Origin: Alkalicoccobacillus porphyridii
Lineage (GTDB): Bacteria; Bacillota; Bacilli; Bacillales; Bacillaceae_D
NCBI RefSeq assembly: GCF_007293315.1
Contig: NZ_VLXZ01000005.1
Span: 248,001 to 312,000, forward strand
Direction: 5' to 3'
Length of the DNA stretch: 64,000 nt
A program made the translations under genes and the position numbers. Positions 40,415 through 49,192 of this stretch are shown piece after piece (the first letter of the stretch is position 1; the number at the start of each line of letters is the position of its first letter). Below the pieces are notes generated by a model. It was not told where the DNA came from and made no database searches. It saw only the letters and a list, made by a program, of their open reading frames with translations.

Positions 40415-41539
40415 TCAGCCTGACAGGATAGATGGTCGAACGGATACACCTACACCTTTAGGAGCGTATGCTTCAATTTTCAATCCAGATCCTTTGACTG
40501 TAATCCAACCTAACCCGGAATAAACAATGTCACTGGCCTGATCAGTAATTTTAAACTCATGCTTGACCATTTCCAGTGCGCCTTGTTGCTCATCAGGAGG
40601 CGTAAGCAATGTTCCAGCATGCTGTTCATAAAGCTGATTGGCTTTTTCGTATTTTGTACGATGAATGGACAGTTCGTTGGAAACATAGCATACAAAAGAT
40701 GTACGTTCCCCTTGCACGAAGTCCATTCTTCCGAGCCCTCCCAAAAATAACGTTTGTCCACTATTTAGTTGATAAACTTTTGGTTTTGCTTCTTTTTTTG
40801 GAGTAATCACTTTTAAACCCGCTTCAGAGACATAATGTGCCATTTGGTGGCGGTTAATAATGCCTGGAGTATCAAACATGGTTTGACCATCATCTAACGG
40901 AATATCTATCACATCTAACGTTGTACCTGGAAAATGTGAGGTTGTAATCAGCTGATCCGTATCACCTGCAAATTGCTTAATAAGCTGATTAATAAAAGAA
41001 GATTTCCCGACGTTTGTACACCCAACAATATAAACGTCTCTTCCCCCTCTTAGACGATCAATCTCTGCTGCAACATCTAGAACGCCCTCGCCCGTCTTCG
41101 TGCTCATGAGAGCTACTGATTTTGGAGTTAATCCAAGCTGCTTAGCAGAAAATTTAAGCCAATTCGTTACCTTATTTCGATTAATAAGTTTAGGTAGAAG
41201 ATCAACCTTATTGCCGACTAGAAAGACATCGTTTTTTCCGGCAAACCGATTAAGCCCTGTCAGCCAGCTTCCATTAAAGTCAAACACATCGACAATCTTC
41301 ACCACGAGTGCATCTTTTTCAGAAATTGTATTTAAAATTTTATAGAAATCATCATCCGTCAAAGAGACGTCCTGTACTTCATTATAATGTTTTAGCTTAA
41401 AACACCGCTGGCAAATGACTACATCTCTTTGCAAGGCAGACGCAGGTGCATAACCAAGCTTTTGTTTATCTTCTGTCTGTATTTGTATTCCACAGCCGCT
41501 ACAATATATAGGCTGTGTGTCTACTCTTGATTCTCCCAC
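40415..41539 (-). CDS. yqeH: Circularly permuted ribosome biogenesis GTPase YqeH
   Basis: GTPase needed for 30S assembly. An N-terminal zinc finger (CSGC ... CQRC) precedes the permuted G motifs: NKVDLLPK (G4) comes before the P loop GCTNVGKSSFIN (G1), followed by DTPG. A C-terminal TRAP-like domain ends the protein. I favour GTG at 41539 (374 residues) because GAAAGGAA lies nine bases upstream; ATG at 41566 is nine codons longer but lacks an RBS. It overlaps yqeG. Confidence 0.94.
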   Translation of the reverse strand: MGESRVDTQPIYCSGCGIQIQTEDKQKLGYAPASALQRDVVICQRCFKLKHYNEVQDVSLTDDDFYKILNTISEKDALVVKIVDVFDFNGSWLTGLNRFAGKNDVFLVGNKVDLLPKLINRNKVTNWLKFSAKQLGLTPKSVALMSTKTGEGVLDVAAEIDRLRGGRDVYIVGCTNVGKSSFINQLIKQFAGDTDQLITTSHFPGTTLDVIDIPLDDGQTMFDTPGIINRHQMAHYVSEAGLKVITPKKEAKPKVYQLNSGQTLFLGGLGRMDFVQGERTSFVCYVSNELSIHRTKYEKANQLYEQHAGTLLTPPDEQQGALEMVKHEFKITDQASDIVYSGLGWITVKGSGLKIEAYAPKGVGVSVRPSILSG

Positions 41540-42042
41540 TGGATCATTCCTTTCTTTCTCATCCATCTTAACACGAAACGTTCTGCCCTTCGATTTAAGA
41601 GGGTGAAGATTCCATCAGATTTAGCTACGGGTACCACAAGAATTGTCTGTAAACCAGCGCGGTTCCCACCCAGTACATCGGTAAAAATCTGATCTCCTAC
41701 AACAACAGTCTCCTCGGGTTTCACATTCATCTGCAAGCAAGCCCTTAAGAAAGAACGTCTCATTGGTTTCTTTGCACTATGAATAAAAACCATTTCTTCG
41801 GGATCAGCAAAAGCCTTCACTCGTTTCTCCGTGTTATTTGAAACAATTGTCACCACCATATCGTGTTCTTTAATTCGCTTGACCCATTCCCGTACTTCTG
41901 GTGTGGCTTCTGGTCGGTCCCATTCCACTAATGTGTTATCTAAATCCGTAATAATAGCTCGTATGCCTTTTTGCTTTAATTGATCTAAATCAATTTCATA
42001 TATACTCTGAACATATTGATTTGGCAAAAGCTTTTTAAACAC
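41521..42042 (-). CDS. yqeG: YqeG family HAD-type phosphatase
   Basis: 173-residue HAD hydrolase with the catalytic motif ITDLDNTLVEWD near 35-46, SNNTEKR, and GDQIFTDVLGGNRAG. The physiological substrate is unknown; some relatives act on phosphatidylglycerophosphate. First gene of the yqeG-yqeH-aroE-yqeI-nadD transcript, divergent from sda. Confidence 0.92.
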   Translation of the reverse strand: MFKKLLPNQYVQSIYEIDLDQLKQKGIRAIITDLDNTLVEWDRPEATPEVREWVKRIKEHDMVVTIVSNNTEKRVKAFADPEEMVFIHSAKKPMRRSFLRACLQMNVKPEETVVVGDQIFTDVLGGNRAGLQTILVVPVAKSDGIFTLLNRRAERFVLRWMRKKGMIQWENQE

Positions 42043-42208
42043 TGCCTACACCTCAATTATCATATTAATTATCGCTTTTTCTATCAATGTAAAACTATAC
42101 CTTCAACCACTCCTTAAATCAATGTTTTCCACGAAAAACAGTCCTAATAAACCTTTATTCAACGAATATGCATTAATTTTTTCGACATTTTCCGTCAATT
42201 TCCATTTT

Positions 42209-42308
42209 TGTGGATAACTTTATACACGATAAAAAACCACATCTGACAAGCTATCTATATATTTATTCACATGAAAATAACAGGTTATCCACGGTTTTCT
42301 GTGGACAA
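42209..42308. promoter_or_regulatory. DnaA-box cluster upstream of sda
   Basis: One perfect DnaA box on the minus strand (TGTGGATAA, 42209-42217) and three one-mismatch boxes lie within 100 bases: TTATTCACA (42263-42271), TTATCCACG (42285-42293) and TGTGGACAA (42300-42308). A weaker TTATACACG is at 42220-42228. DnaA control of sda is known in B. subtilis, and this cluster lies in the equivalent place. Confidence 0.88.
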
Positions 42309-42317
42309 ACGAACGAT

Positions 42318-42345
42318 TGTTCTCGTGCGGATATCATGATAGGAT
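42318..42345 (+). promoter_or_regulatory. Candidate sda promoter
   Basis: TTGTTC (42318-42323) and TAGGAT (42340-42345) are about 16 to 17 bases apart, directly downstream of the last DnaA box. This would let DnaA act as a nearby activator or repressor. Boxes are imperfect. Confidence 0.45.
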
Positions 42346-42425
42346 TAAAAAAACTACAAAGATTATTTCATCGAGAGGTTCACCCATTTTAGACATACCA
42401 TCTTTTAAGGGAGGTGACCCTGCTA

Positions 42426-42449
42426 GTGCACAATAGCAGGACAAGATGA
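42426..42449 (+). CDS. Possible seven-codon leader peptide of sda
   Basis: GTG at 42426, eight bases after GGAGGTGA (42410-42417), opens a frame MHNSRTR whose TGA overlaps the sda ATG (ATGA). It could couple translation of sda to its own. An alternative reading is that the same SD serves sda directly when the intervening hairpin forms. Confidence 0.35.
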   Translation: MHNSRTR

Positions 42450-42586
42450 AACATTTATCCGATGATCTTCTTATTGAAACGTACTATAAAGCGATTGAAT
42501 TGGAGTTAAGTACGGAGTTTATTGAGTTAATTAAATTGGAGTTAACAAATCGTTCATTAGAAGCAAACATCAAACTTTCTTCCTAA
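42446..42586 (+). CDS. sda: Checkpoint protein Sda, KinA inhibitor
   Basis: A 46-residue helical-hairpin protein that blocks autophosphorylation of the sporulation kinase KinA when DNA replication is active or perturbed. The sequence begins MKHLSDDLLIETYYKAIELE and continues with FIELIKLELTNRSL, matching the B. subtilis Sda core. An in-frame TAG lies four codons upstream, so there is no N-terminal extension. Preceded by a DnaA-box cluster and an unusual start region; followed by a terminator. Confidence 0.95.
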   Translation: MKHLSDDLLIETYYKAIELELSTEFIELIKLELTNRSLEANIKLSS

Positions 42587-42600
42587 CATATCTAACACAA

Positions 42601-42632
42601 AAAAAGGAGCGCCATTACGGCTGCTCCTTTTT
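42601..42632. terminator. Bidirectional terminator between sda and the next gene
   Basis: Arms AAAAAGGAGC / GCTCCTTTTT around a 12-base partly paired loop. It ends the sda transcript and, in the other direction, overlaps the last codons of the convergent small gene. Confidence 0.8.
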
Positions 42633-42830
42633 GTTTAACTTTGGACGAATTTTTATATATTCCCTTGGTGCAAACTCATCCTCGTAGAAACCACCAAGCT
42701 CACCCTGAATCTGCAATCCTCTTCTTTGCTCATTCCGTTTTTCCATTATGGCATGATCTGATATCCACCCGCACGCCAGCATAACTAGAAAGATTAATCC
42801 ACAAACTGCTGCTTTTGTTCTTGTTTTCAT
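42615..42830 (-). CDS. Hypothetical small exported or membrane protein
   Basis: 71 residues with an N-terminal basic segment and a hydrophobic helix (about 8-24), followed by a short charged region and a basic, Pro-containing C terminus. The segment FLVMLACGW resembles a lipobox but has Met at the -3 position, so lipidation is uncertain. ATG at 42830 follows AGGGTG. The last codons form one arm of the terminator. Not recognised as a named family. Confidence 0.7.
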   Translation of the reverse strand: MKTRTKAAVCGLIFLVMLACGWISDHAIMEKRNEQRRGLQIQGELGGFYEDEFAPREYIKIRPKLNKKEQP

Positions 42831-43055
42831 TACATACACCCTAGATTGTTTATAAATCTAGTTTTGGACAAAATGCTTTAATCTATACATGTGAATTTTT
42901 CATTTCCGTTTAACCTGTTTCTTCATATTTAATAGAAAGTTAAAACCCCTGTTACATCAAGATAATCTTCCTTTTCTTTTAGGGTATACTTTGCTAGAGT
43001 CTAAGAAGAAGACATCACATTTTCAATTGTTTTTTAATGATACAGGGGGGGTTTC

Positions 43056-45470
43056 ATGACAATCTTACATTGGGCAATACTTGCTCCATTTATTGGGGCA
43101 TGCTTGATCCCATTCTTCTCTATTTATATAAAAAGAGTACATAGCGGTTGGGCTGTTTTAATTATACCTACTGCACTATTTCTTTACTTTATAGGGCTTC
43201 TTCCAACGACTTTAAGTGATCAATCGATTCAAAATACCATTCAGTGGGTTCCTTCATTGGGGATTAACTTCACTGCTTATGTCGATGGTTTAAGTCTTTT
43301 GTTCTCATTACTTATTACAGGGATAGGCGCACTTGTCGTCCTGTATTCTATTTATTATTTAGATAAAGGTAAGGAGTCACTGCAGCATTTCTATACATAT
43401 TTATTAATGTTTATGGGTGCAATGCTTGGTGTTGTTCTGTCGGACAACTTAATTGTCCTCTATATTTTTTGGGAACTAACGAGCCTAGCCTCTGCACTAT
43501 TAATTAGTTATTGGTACGGTCGAGAGAAATCCATTTATGGGGCACAAAAATCAATGCTAATCACTGTCTTCGGTGGCTTTGCTATGTTAGCTGGATTTTG
43601 TATTCTCTACGGTATAACTGGCACATTTAGCATTCGTGAAATCATTGGACAAGCTGACCTTATTAGTACTAGCGACCTTTTTCTGCCCGCAATGCTACTC
43701 GTTTTGCTTGGTGCTTTTACTAAATCGGCACAATTTCCTTTTCACATATGGCTGCCCGATGCGATGGAAGCACCAACTCCTGTCAGTGCATACCTACACT
43801 CAGCCACAATGGTGAAGGCAGGACTTTATTTAGTCGCACGATTAACACCTGTGTTTGCAGGAGTTCCGGAATGGTTTTGGATTTTAACCTTAGTTGGTCT
43901 GATGACCCTCTTATGGGGCTCTCTGTCCGCAGTAAGGCAAAAGGATTTGAAGGGCATCTTGGCGTTCTCAACCGTGAGTCAGCTTGGAATGATAATGCTA
44001 CTCCTGGGGTTAGGATCAGCAGCCTATGCTACTGATACGGATCAAGCTGCGGCTTATTATTCAGTGGCTACCGTAGCGGCGATCCTTCATTTAATTAATC
44101 ACGCAACGTTTAAAGGAAGCTTATTTATGGTAGCTGGTATCATTGATCATGAGACTGGTACACGAGATATTCGTAAACTAGGCGGGCTTATGTCGATTAT
44201 GCCTGTTACATTTACCGTCTCACTGATAGGTCTCGCCTCCATGGCAGGTCTGCCTCCGTTTAATGGATTTATCTCAAAAGAAATGTTCTTTACTGGAATG
44301 CTTCATGCTATTCGTTTCGAAGGCTTTAACGTGGGAACATGGGCAGTGATCATCCCTGTATTCGCTTGGATAGCTAGCATTTTCACCTTCTTATATTGTG
44401 CCATTATGTTTGTAAAAACCTTTCTTGGTTCTTACAAACCGGAGCAGCATGAAAAGAAAGCACACGAGGCACCTATTGGTATGTTAATTAGTCCTGTTTT
44501 ATTAGGTTCACTTGTTGTAACGCTTGGACTTTTCCCAAACCTACTTTCAGACAGACTAATTAAACCAGCAGTCACTGCGATTACGCCTGCCCTGTCTGAA
44601 AACAATGAATTTGAAGTAAAGCTCTCCATGTTTCACGGATTTAACCTTGAACTAGCCATGACCATTGGAGTGGCTATACTCGCTCTTTTGCTACTCTATT
44701 TCATGAAAAACTGGCAAGGGCTCAAGCTCTATCAACAAGAGCGTGATCCGATTAACCATCTGTATGATCATGGATTAGATGGCTTAATTTCTAGTTCGCA
44801 GATCACAACACGTCTTCAAATGACTGGAAGGCTTCGTGATTATTTTAGCTATATGGCCGTATTTATTGTGCTACTTGTTACATATACGGCATTAAGAAGT
44901 GGCGCATTTATATTCAGCGTCAACCACAGTGCAGAAATCCCTTATTTTGTATGGGTTCTTGCCATTATTTTTATAGGCGCTGTACTAAGTATTCTGTTTA
45001 TCCGAAAGCGGATGACTCTTATTATTATGGTTGGCATGATTGGTTTTCTAATGGCGCTGTTTTTTGTTATATTCCGCGCACCGGATTTGGCATTGACACA
45101 GCTGTTAATTGAGACCGTGTCGATCTTACTATTTATGCTTGCTTTTTACCATTTGCCTGAGCTGCCTAAAGAGACAGCCAAACAAGGGTTGGTTATACGT
45201 AACCTTTTAATATCTGGGGCTGTTGGTCTCATTGTTGCGACCATGGGCATCAGTTCATTCTTGATGGGACAAGAGCTTAGTCTTGCCTCTGTTTCTGAAT
45301 ATTTTATTGAAAACAGTAAGGAGCTTGGCGGGGGCTATAACATGGTCAATGTCATCCTGGTTGACTTTCGTGGATTAGATACGATTCTTGAAGGATTGGT
45401 CCTCGCGATTGCAGCTCTTAGTGTTGTTGCAATGATTAAACTTAGATTAAAGGAGGGTGAAGACACATGA
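43056..45470 (+). CDS. mrpA: Na+/H+ antiporter subunit MrpA
   Basis: Largest subunit of the Mrp antiporter, related to NuoL of complex I: 804 residues and about 20 membrane helices. Conserved blocks include LSDNLIVLYIFWELTSLAS, TKSAQFPFHIWLPDAMEAPT and the HSATMVKAGLYL segment. The C-terminal part (about 600-800) is the MrpB-like domain with FRAPDLALTQLLIE. First gene of a seven-gene operon with stop/start overlaps. The complex extrudes Na+ in exchange for H+ and supports growth at high pH. Confidence 0.97.
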   Translation: MTILHWAILAPFIGACLIPFFSIYIKRVHSGWAVLIIPTALFLYFIGLLPTTLSDQSIQNTIQWVPSLGINFTAYVDGLSLLFSLLITGIGALVVLYSIYYLDKGKESLQHFYTYLLMFMGAMLGVVLSDNLIVLYIFWELTSLASALLISYWYGREKSIYGAQKSMLITVFGGFAMLAGFCILYGITGTFSIREIIGQADLISTSDLFLPAMLLVLLGAFTKSAQFPFHIWLPDAMEAPTPVSAYLHSATMVKAGLYLVARLTPVFAGVPEWFWILTLVGLMTLLWGSLSAVRQKDLKGILAFSTVSQLGMIMLLLGLGSAAYATDTDQAAAYYSVATVAAILHLINHATFKGSLFMVAGIIDHETGTRDIRKLGGLMSIMPVTFTVSLIGLASMAGLPPFNGFISKEMFFTGMLHAIRFEGFNVGTWAVIIPVFAWIASIFTFLYCAIMFVKTFLGSYKPEQHEKKAHEAPIGMLISPVLLGSLVVTLGLFPNLLSDRLIKPAVTAITPALSENNEFEVKLSMFHGFNLELAMTIGVAILALLLLYFMKNWQGLKLYQQERDPINHLYDHGLDGLISSSQITTRLQMTGRLRDYFSYMAVFIVLLVTYTALRSGAFIFSVNHSAEIPYFVWVLAIIFIGAVLSILFIRKRMTLIIMVGMIGFLMALFFVIFRAPDLALTQLLIETVSILLFMLAFYHLPELPKETAKQGLVIRNLLISGAVGLIVATMGISSFLMGQELSLASVSEYFIENSKELGGGYNMVNVILVDFRGLDTILEGLVLAIAALSVVAMIKLRLKEGEDT

Positions 45471-45907
45471 GGAAGCCGACTGACTCGAATGACACCCTAC
45501 TTCACGTTTTAACTCGTGTGGTTGTGGTATTTGTCTTCGCCTTTTCTATTTACTTGTTTTTTGCAGGTCATAATCAACCAGGAGGTGGCTTTATTGGCGG
45601 ACTGATGACCGCCTGTTCCGGCTTGCTTCTGTATCTTAACTTTGATCGACAGAAGATAAAAAAGGCGATACCCTTTGCGTTTACCTCCTTTATTGCGGTA
45701 GGTTTAATGCTTTCATTAGGAACTGGTATGTGGAGTATGTTGTTTAATGATGACCCGTATTTAACTCATTACTTTGATTACTTTACCATTCCTTTTTTTG
45801 GAGAGATTGAATTAACCAGTGCCCTACCCTTTGATCTTGGTATTTACCTTATCGTTGTAGGTATCGCCATGACGATTACTCTTACGATTGCGGAGGATGA
45901 TAACTAA
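45467..45907 (+). CDS. mrpB: Na+/H+ antiporter subunit MrpB
   Basis: 146 residues with four membrane helices and the motif HNQPGGGFIGGLMTA near 39-53. It overlaps mrpA by four bases and mrpC by one. Part of the Mrp complex. Confidence 0.95.
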   Translation: MRKPTDSNDTLLHVLTRVVVVFVFAFSIYLFFAGHNQPGGGFIGGLMTACSGLLLYLNFDRQKIKKAIPFAFTSFIAVGLMLSLGTGMWSMLFNDDPYLTHYFDYFTIPFFGEIELTSALPFDLGIYLIVVGIAMTITLTIAEDDN

Positions 45908-46245
45908 TGGAAATACTTATGTCCATTGTTGCGGGCGTGCTGTTTATGGTTGGTACGTATCTGCTGCTCTCTAAAAGTCTGCTCAAAGTGGTCATGTCTC
46001 TGGTCTTGCTTTCACATGGTGCCCATTTGCTTCTGCTTACAACAAGAGGACTAAATACCGGTGCGGCTCCATTATTAAACATGGGTGAAACGGCATTTAC
46101 AGATCCACTACCACAGGCGATGATCTTAACAGCCATTGTTATAAGCTTTGGAGTCACCGCATTTCTTTTAGTACTTGCTTATCGAACCTATAAAGTGCAC
46201 AAAACAGACGACTTAGAAAAATTAAGAGGTTCTGCCGATGAATAA
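45907..46245 (+). CDS. mrpC: Na+/H+ antiporter subunit MrpC
   Basis: 112 residues, NuoK-like, three membrane helices, with LLSHGAHLLLLTTRG and DPLPQAMILTAIVISFG typical of the family. Overlaps mrpD by eight bases. Confidence 0.95.
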   Translation: MEILMSIVAGVLFMVGTYLLLSKSLLKVVMSLVLLSHGAHLLLLTTRGLNTGAAPLLNMGETAFTDPLPQAMILTAIVISFGVTAFLLVLAYRTYKVHKTDDLEKLRGSADE

Positions 46246-47719
46246 TATACTGATACTACCTGTGTTAATCCCTGTTTTCATGGGAGCATTACTTATACTT
46301 TTTCAAAAAAAACCAATGGTACAAAGAATACTTAGTTCCATCACCGTCTTGTTAACACTCGCCATTTCTGTCTACTTAGCTATACTGGTTTATCAACGTG
46401 GAATTCTTACTTTAGAGTTTGGGGATTGGCAAGCACCATTTGGCATTGTGTTTGTTGCCGATTTATTTGCAACATTTATGGTGGTGCTCTCCTCTTTAAT
46501 TGGAGCGATTTGTTTATTCTATGGCTTTACTACCCTCTCTAAAAAAAGAGAAGCCTACTTCTATTACCCGTTCTATCTATTCTTGCTTACGGGAGTAAAT
46601 GGAGCGTTTTTAACGGGGGATCTTTTTAACCTATTTGTTTTCTTTGAGGTCATGCTCATTGCCTCCTATATTTTAATAGTATTTGGAGGAACAGGTTATC
46701 AACTGCGTGAGTCGTTCAAATATGTCATCATTAATGTATTCGGCTCTATCTTATTCCTTGTTGCTGTCGCGTATATTTATGGTGTTACTGGAACGGTTAA
46801 CATGGCCCACTTGGCACAGCGTACTGCTGAGATAGGACAAACTGGAGCCTTACAGGTTGGGGCCATCATTCTACTCATTGTTTTTGCAATGAAGGGGGCT
46901 TTATTCCCACTCTATTTCTGGCTTCCCAGATCGTATTATGGACCACCAGCTGCGGTAGCGGCTCTCTTTGGTGCCTTACTTACTAAGGTAGGGATTTATG
47001 CCATTATTCGTGTGTTTACGTTAATCTTTAATCAGGATGTCAGCTTTACTCATACACTGATTTTAATTCTTGCTGGATTAACGATGTTCTTTGGAGTCCT
47101 TGGGGCGGTCGCTCAATATGATTTCAAACGAATTCTAGCCTACCATATTATTAGTCAGGTAGGTTATATGGTGATGGGACTTGGTTTATACACAAAACTA
47201 GCCATCGCTGGAGCGGTTTATTATATTGCTCATCACATTATCGTGAAGGCTGCATTGTTTTTGCTTGCCGGTGTAACACAACATGTCACAGGAACTACGG
47301 ATCTTAAAAAAATGGGAGGGCTATTAAAAACTCACCCTTTACTTGCATGGATGTTCTTTATTTCAGCTATTTCACTTGCTGGCATTCCGCCATTAAGCGG
47401 ATTCTTCAGTAAATTGCCTTTAATTCTTGATAGTATGACAACTGGGCACTACATTATTGGTGGTGTTGCCTTATTAGTAGGCTTACTGACTCTGTTTTCC
47501 ATGTTAAAGATATTTATTTATGTGTTTTGGGGCAAACAAACGCACACGGAAGAGCAAGCTAAGATTTCAACATGGCGACTTTTGCTACCAATTATGCCGC
47601 TAGTTGCACTCAGCATTATTCTTGGATTTGCAGCTGAACCAATCTTTACGTATTCACTTGAAGTTGCCGAGCAATTACTTTCACCAGATGATTATATAAA
47701 TGCAGTATTAGGAGGGTAA
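46238..47719 (+). CDS. mrpD: Na+/H+ antiporter subunit MrpD
   Basis: NuoM/NuoN-like subunit of 493 residues and about 14 helices. Conserved NLFVFFEVMLIASY (with the essential Glu) and MKGALFPLYFWLPRSY, then SYYGPPAAVAALFGALLTKVG are visible. Follows mrpC with overlap and precedes mrpE by four bases. Confidence 0.97.
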   Translation: MNNILILPVLIPVFMGALLILFQKKPMVQRILSSITVLLTLAISVYLAILVYQRGILTLEFGDWQAPFGIVFVADLFATFMVVLSSLIGAICLFYGFTTLSKKREAYFYYPFYLFLLTGVNGAFLTGDLFNLFVFFEVMLIASYILIVFGGTGYQLRESFKYVIINVFGSILFLVAVAYIYGVTGTVNMAHLAQRTAEIGQTGALQVGAIILLIVFAMKGALFPLYFWLPRSYYGPPAAVAALFGALLTKVGIYAIIRVFTLIFNQDVSFTHTLILILAGLTMFFGVLGAVAQYDFKRILAYHIISQVGYMVMGLGLYTKLAIAGAVYYIAHHIIVKAALFLLAGVTQHVTGTTDLKKMGGLLKTHPLLAWMFFISAISLAGIPPLSGFFSKLPLILDSMTTGHYIIGGVALLVGLLTLFSMLKIFIYVFWGKQTHTEEQAKISTWRLLLPIMPLVALSIILGFAAEPIFTYSLEVAEQLLSPDDYINAVLGG

Positions 47720-47723
47720 ACAA

Positions 47724-48200
47724 ATGGGTGTACAACTAATTATTAATATCATAGTCGCCTTTAGCTGGATGCTATTTACAAACAGCTTCTCCCTCTCTGA
47801 CTTCACGATTGGTTATCTCATAGGGCTTGCCACCCTTTTACTGTTTCAGCGGTTCTATGGATTTCGACTCTATCTCCACCGAGTGTGGGCGATTATCAAA
47901 CTCCTCGTGCTGTTTTCAAAGGAACTAGTAAAAGCAAACATTGACGTTCTAAAAGTTGTTCTTTCTCCTAAGATTCAAGTTCAATCAGGTATTATTGCGG
48001 TCCCTACCCAATTACAAACGGAGGGTGAGGTAACACTATTAGCGGTTTTAATTACATTAACTCCTGGCACGTTATCCATGGATTTTTCGGAGGACAACAA
48101 GACGATTTTTGTACATGCTTTGGATATAGATAACCGCGAGGAAATGATAAAAGGTTTTCATGATACGTTTGAACGAGCAATTATGGAGGTGACTCGCTAA
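47724..48200 (+). CDS. mrpE: Na+/H+ antiporter subunit MrpE
   Basis: 158 residues with two or three N-terminal helices and a C-terminal cytoplasmic part with ITLTPGTLSMDFSEDNK, the family signature. Overlaps mrpF by one base. Confidence 0.95.
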   Translation: MGVQLIINIIVAFSWMLFTNSFSLSDFTIGYLIGLATLLLFQRFYGFRLYLHRVWAIIKLLVLFSKELVKANIDVLKVVLSPKIQVQSGIIAVPTQLQTEGEVTLLAVLITLTPGTLSMDFSEDNKTIFVHALDIDNREEMIKGFHDTFERAIMEVTR

Positions 48201-48475
48201 TGTTTGCAGTTGTTGTTGCCTTTGTTCAAATTATACTAGCTATTTCGATGTTACTTTGTTTTGTTCGTGGCTTGCTAGGTCCAACTACCTTTGACCGCAT
48301 TGCAGCTCTTGATACCTTTGGATTAATCCTTGTTGGTTTTATTGGAACGATTATGATTAGTCAGAGTTCACTTGCATATTCTGAGGTGATCCTCGTTATT
48401 GGTATCCTTGCCTTTGTTGGTTCGGTCGCTATGTCTAAATTCTTAGAGAGAGGTGATCTATTTGAGCATCACTGA
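48200..48475 (+). CDS. mrpF: Na+/H+ antiporter subunit MrpF
   Basis: 91 residues, three membrane helices, with FVRGLLGPTTFDRIAALDT in the first loop, the family hallmark. Its end overlaps mrpG. Confidence 0.95.
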   Translation: MFAVVVAFVQIILAISMLLCFVRGLLGPTTFDRIAALDTFGLILVGFIGTIMISQSSLAYSEVILVIGILAFVGSVAMSKFLERGDLFEHH

Positions 48476-48803
48476 ATGGGTTCTTTCACTGTTTTTGGTG
48501 AGCGGTTCCTTGTTTTGCCTTCTTGCTGCAATAGGAATAAATCGATTTAAAGACGTGTACACACGGCTTCATGCAGCAGGTAAGAGTTCTACGCTTGGGA
48601 CCATTCTTCTGCTAATTAGCGCCTTTTTTTATTTTTTGCTTGAGCAAGATATGTTTGTAGGAAAGATTCTGCTAACGTTGCTCTTTATTTTTCTTACCGC
48701 TCCCATGGCAGCGCTTATGATTGCCCGCTCAGCACATCGAGTAGGGATTCCTCAACACGATCCAAAGGCATTCGACGATTTAAAGAAAACGTATAAAAAA
48801 TAA
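48462..48803 (+). CDS. mrpG: Na+/H+ antiporter subunit MrpG
   Basis: 113 residues, three membrane helices, with IGINRFKDVYTRLHAAGKSS near 28-47. The start is read as TTG at 48462 because AGAGAGGTG lies just upstream; the earlier in-frame GTG is part of that site. It overlaps the mrpF end by 14 bases and is the last gene of the operon. Confidence 0.94.
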   Translation: MSITEWVLSLFLVSGSLFCLLAAIGINRFKDVYTRLHAAGKSSTLGTILLLISAFFYFLLEQDMFVGKILLTLLFIFLTAPMAALMIARSAHRVGIPQHDPKAFDDLKKTYKK

Positions 48804-48840
48804 ATGGAAGAGTCTGAGGAAGAATTTTATAACGAATAGA

Positions 48841-48886
48841 AAAGCTGAACAATGTTGGAGTCAGATCCATTCAATTGTTCAGCTTT
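48841..48886 (+). terminator. Terminator after mrpG, also start of repeat element A
   Basis: Arms AAAGCTGAACAAT (48841-48853) and ATTGTTCAGCTTT (48874-48886) around a 20-base loop, followed by TTTTGT. Nearly the same arms occur at 62352-62380, at the start of a related repeat element. Confidence 0.8.
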
Positions 48887-49070
48887 TTTGTATTGTCGCT
48901 CCTAAAATACACCTTGCTTGTATAAGTACATGGAAGAATTGGAGGGGATCTGTGTAATGGTTCTTCGGCTGCCGCTCCCAAAAATGGGGGCACGCTTACC
49001 GCGGGGAGGTACCTGAAAAATGATCTTTAGAAGACTGCGAACGTTCTTAAATTGTTTAATGCAGATCGTT

Positions 49071-49192
49071 AGCGAAAGGAGAACCCGAAGACTCCTGCGG
49101 AACAGAACGCGGCAGACCGACATCGAAGTGGTGGTTTTCCACTTAGAGGGCTGAGGCCGTTCCCGCGGAAAGCGTAGGGTTCTCCTGTAGCG
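49071..49192 (+). repeat. Inner hairpin element nested in copy A
   Basis: A 120-base imperfect palindrome: AGGAGAACCC (49077-49086) pairs with GGGTTCTCCT (49177-49186), inner GC-rich arms around GACTCCTGCGGAAC and GTTCCCGCGGAAAGCG pair partly, and AAGTGG...CCACTT forms an apical hairpin. It resembles the type of GC-rich palindromic repeat scattered through Bacillaceae genomes (from general knowledge, not searched). Absent from copy B. Confidence 0.7.

Noticed and set aside
48902-49123. A 73-codon minus-strand frame over repeat copy A
   Set aside because: It runs across the repeat antisense, is not kept in copy B and lacks an RBS.
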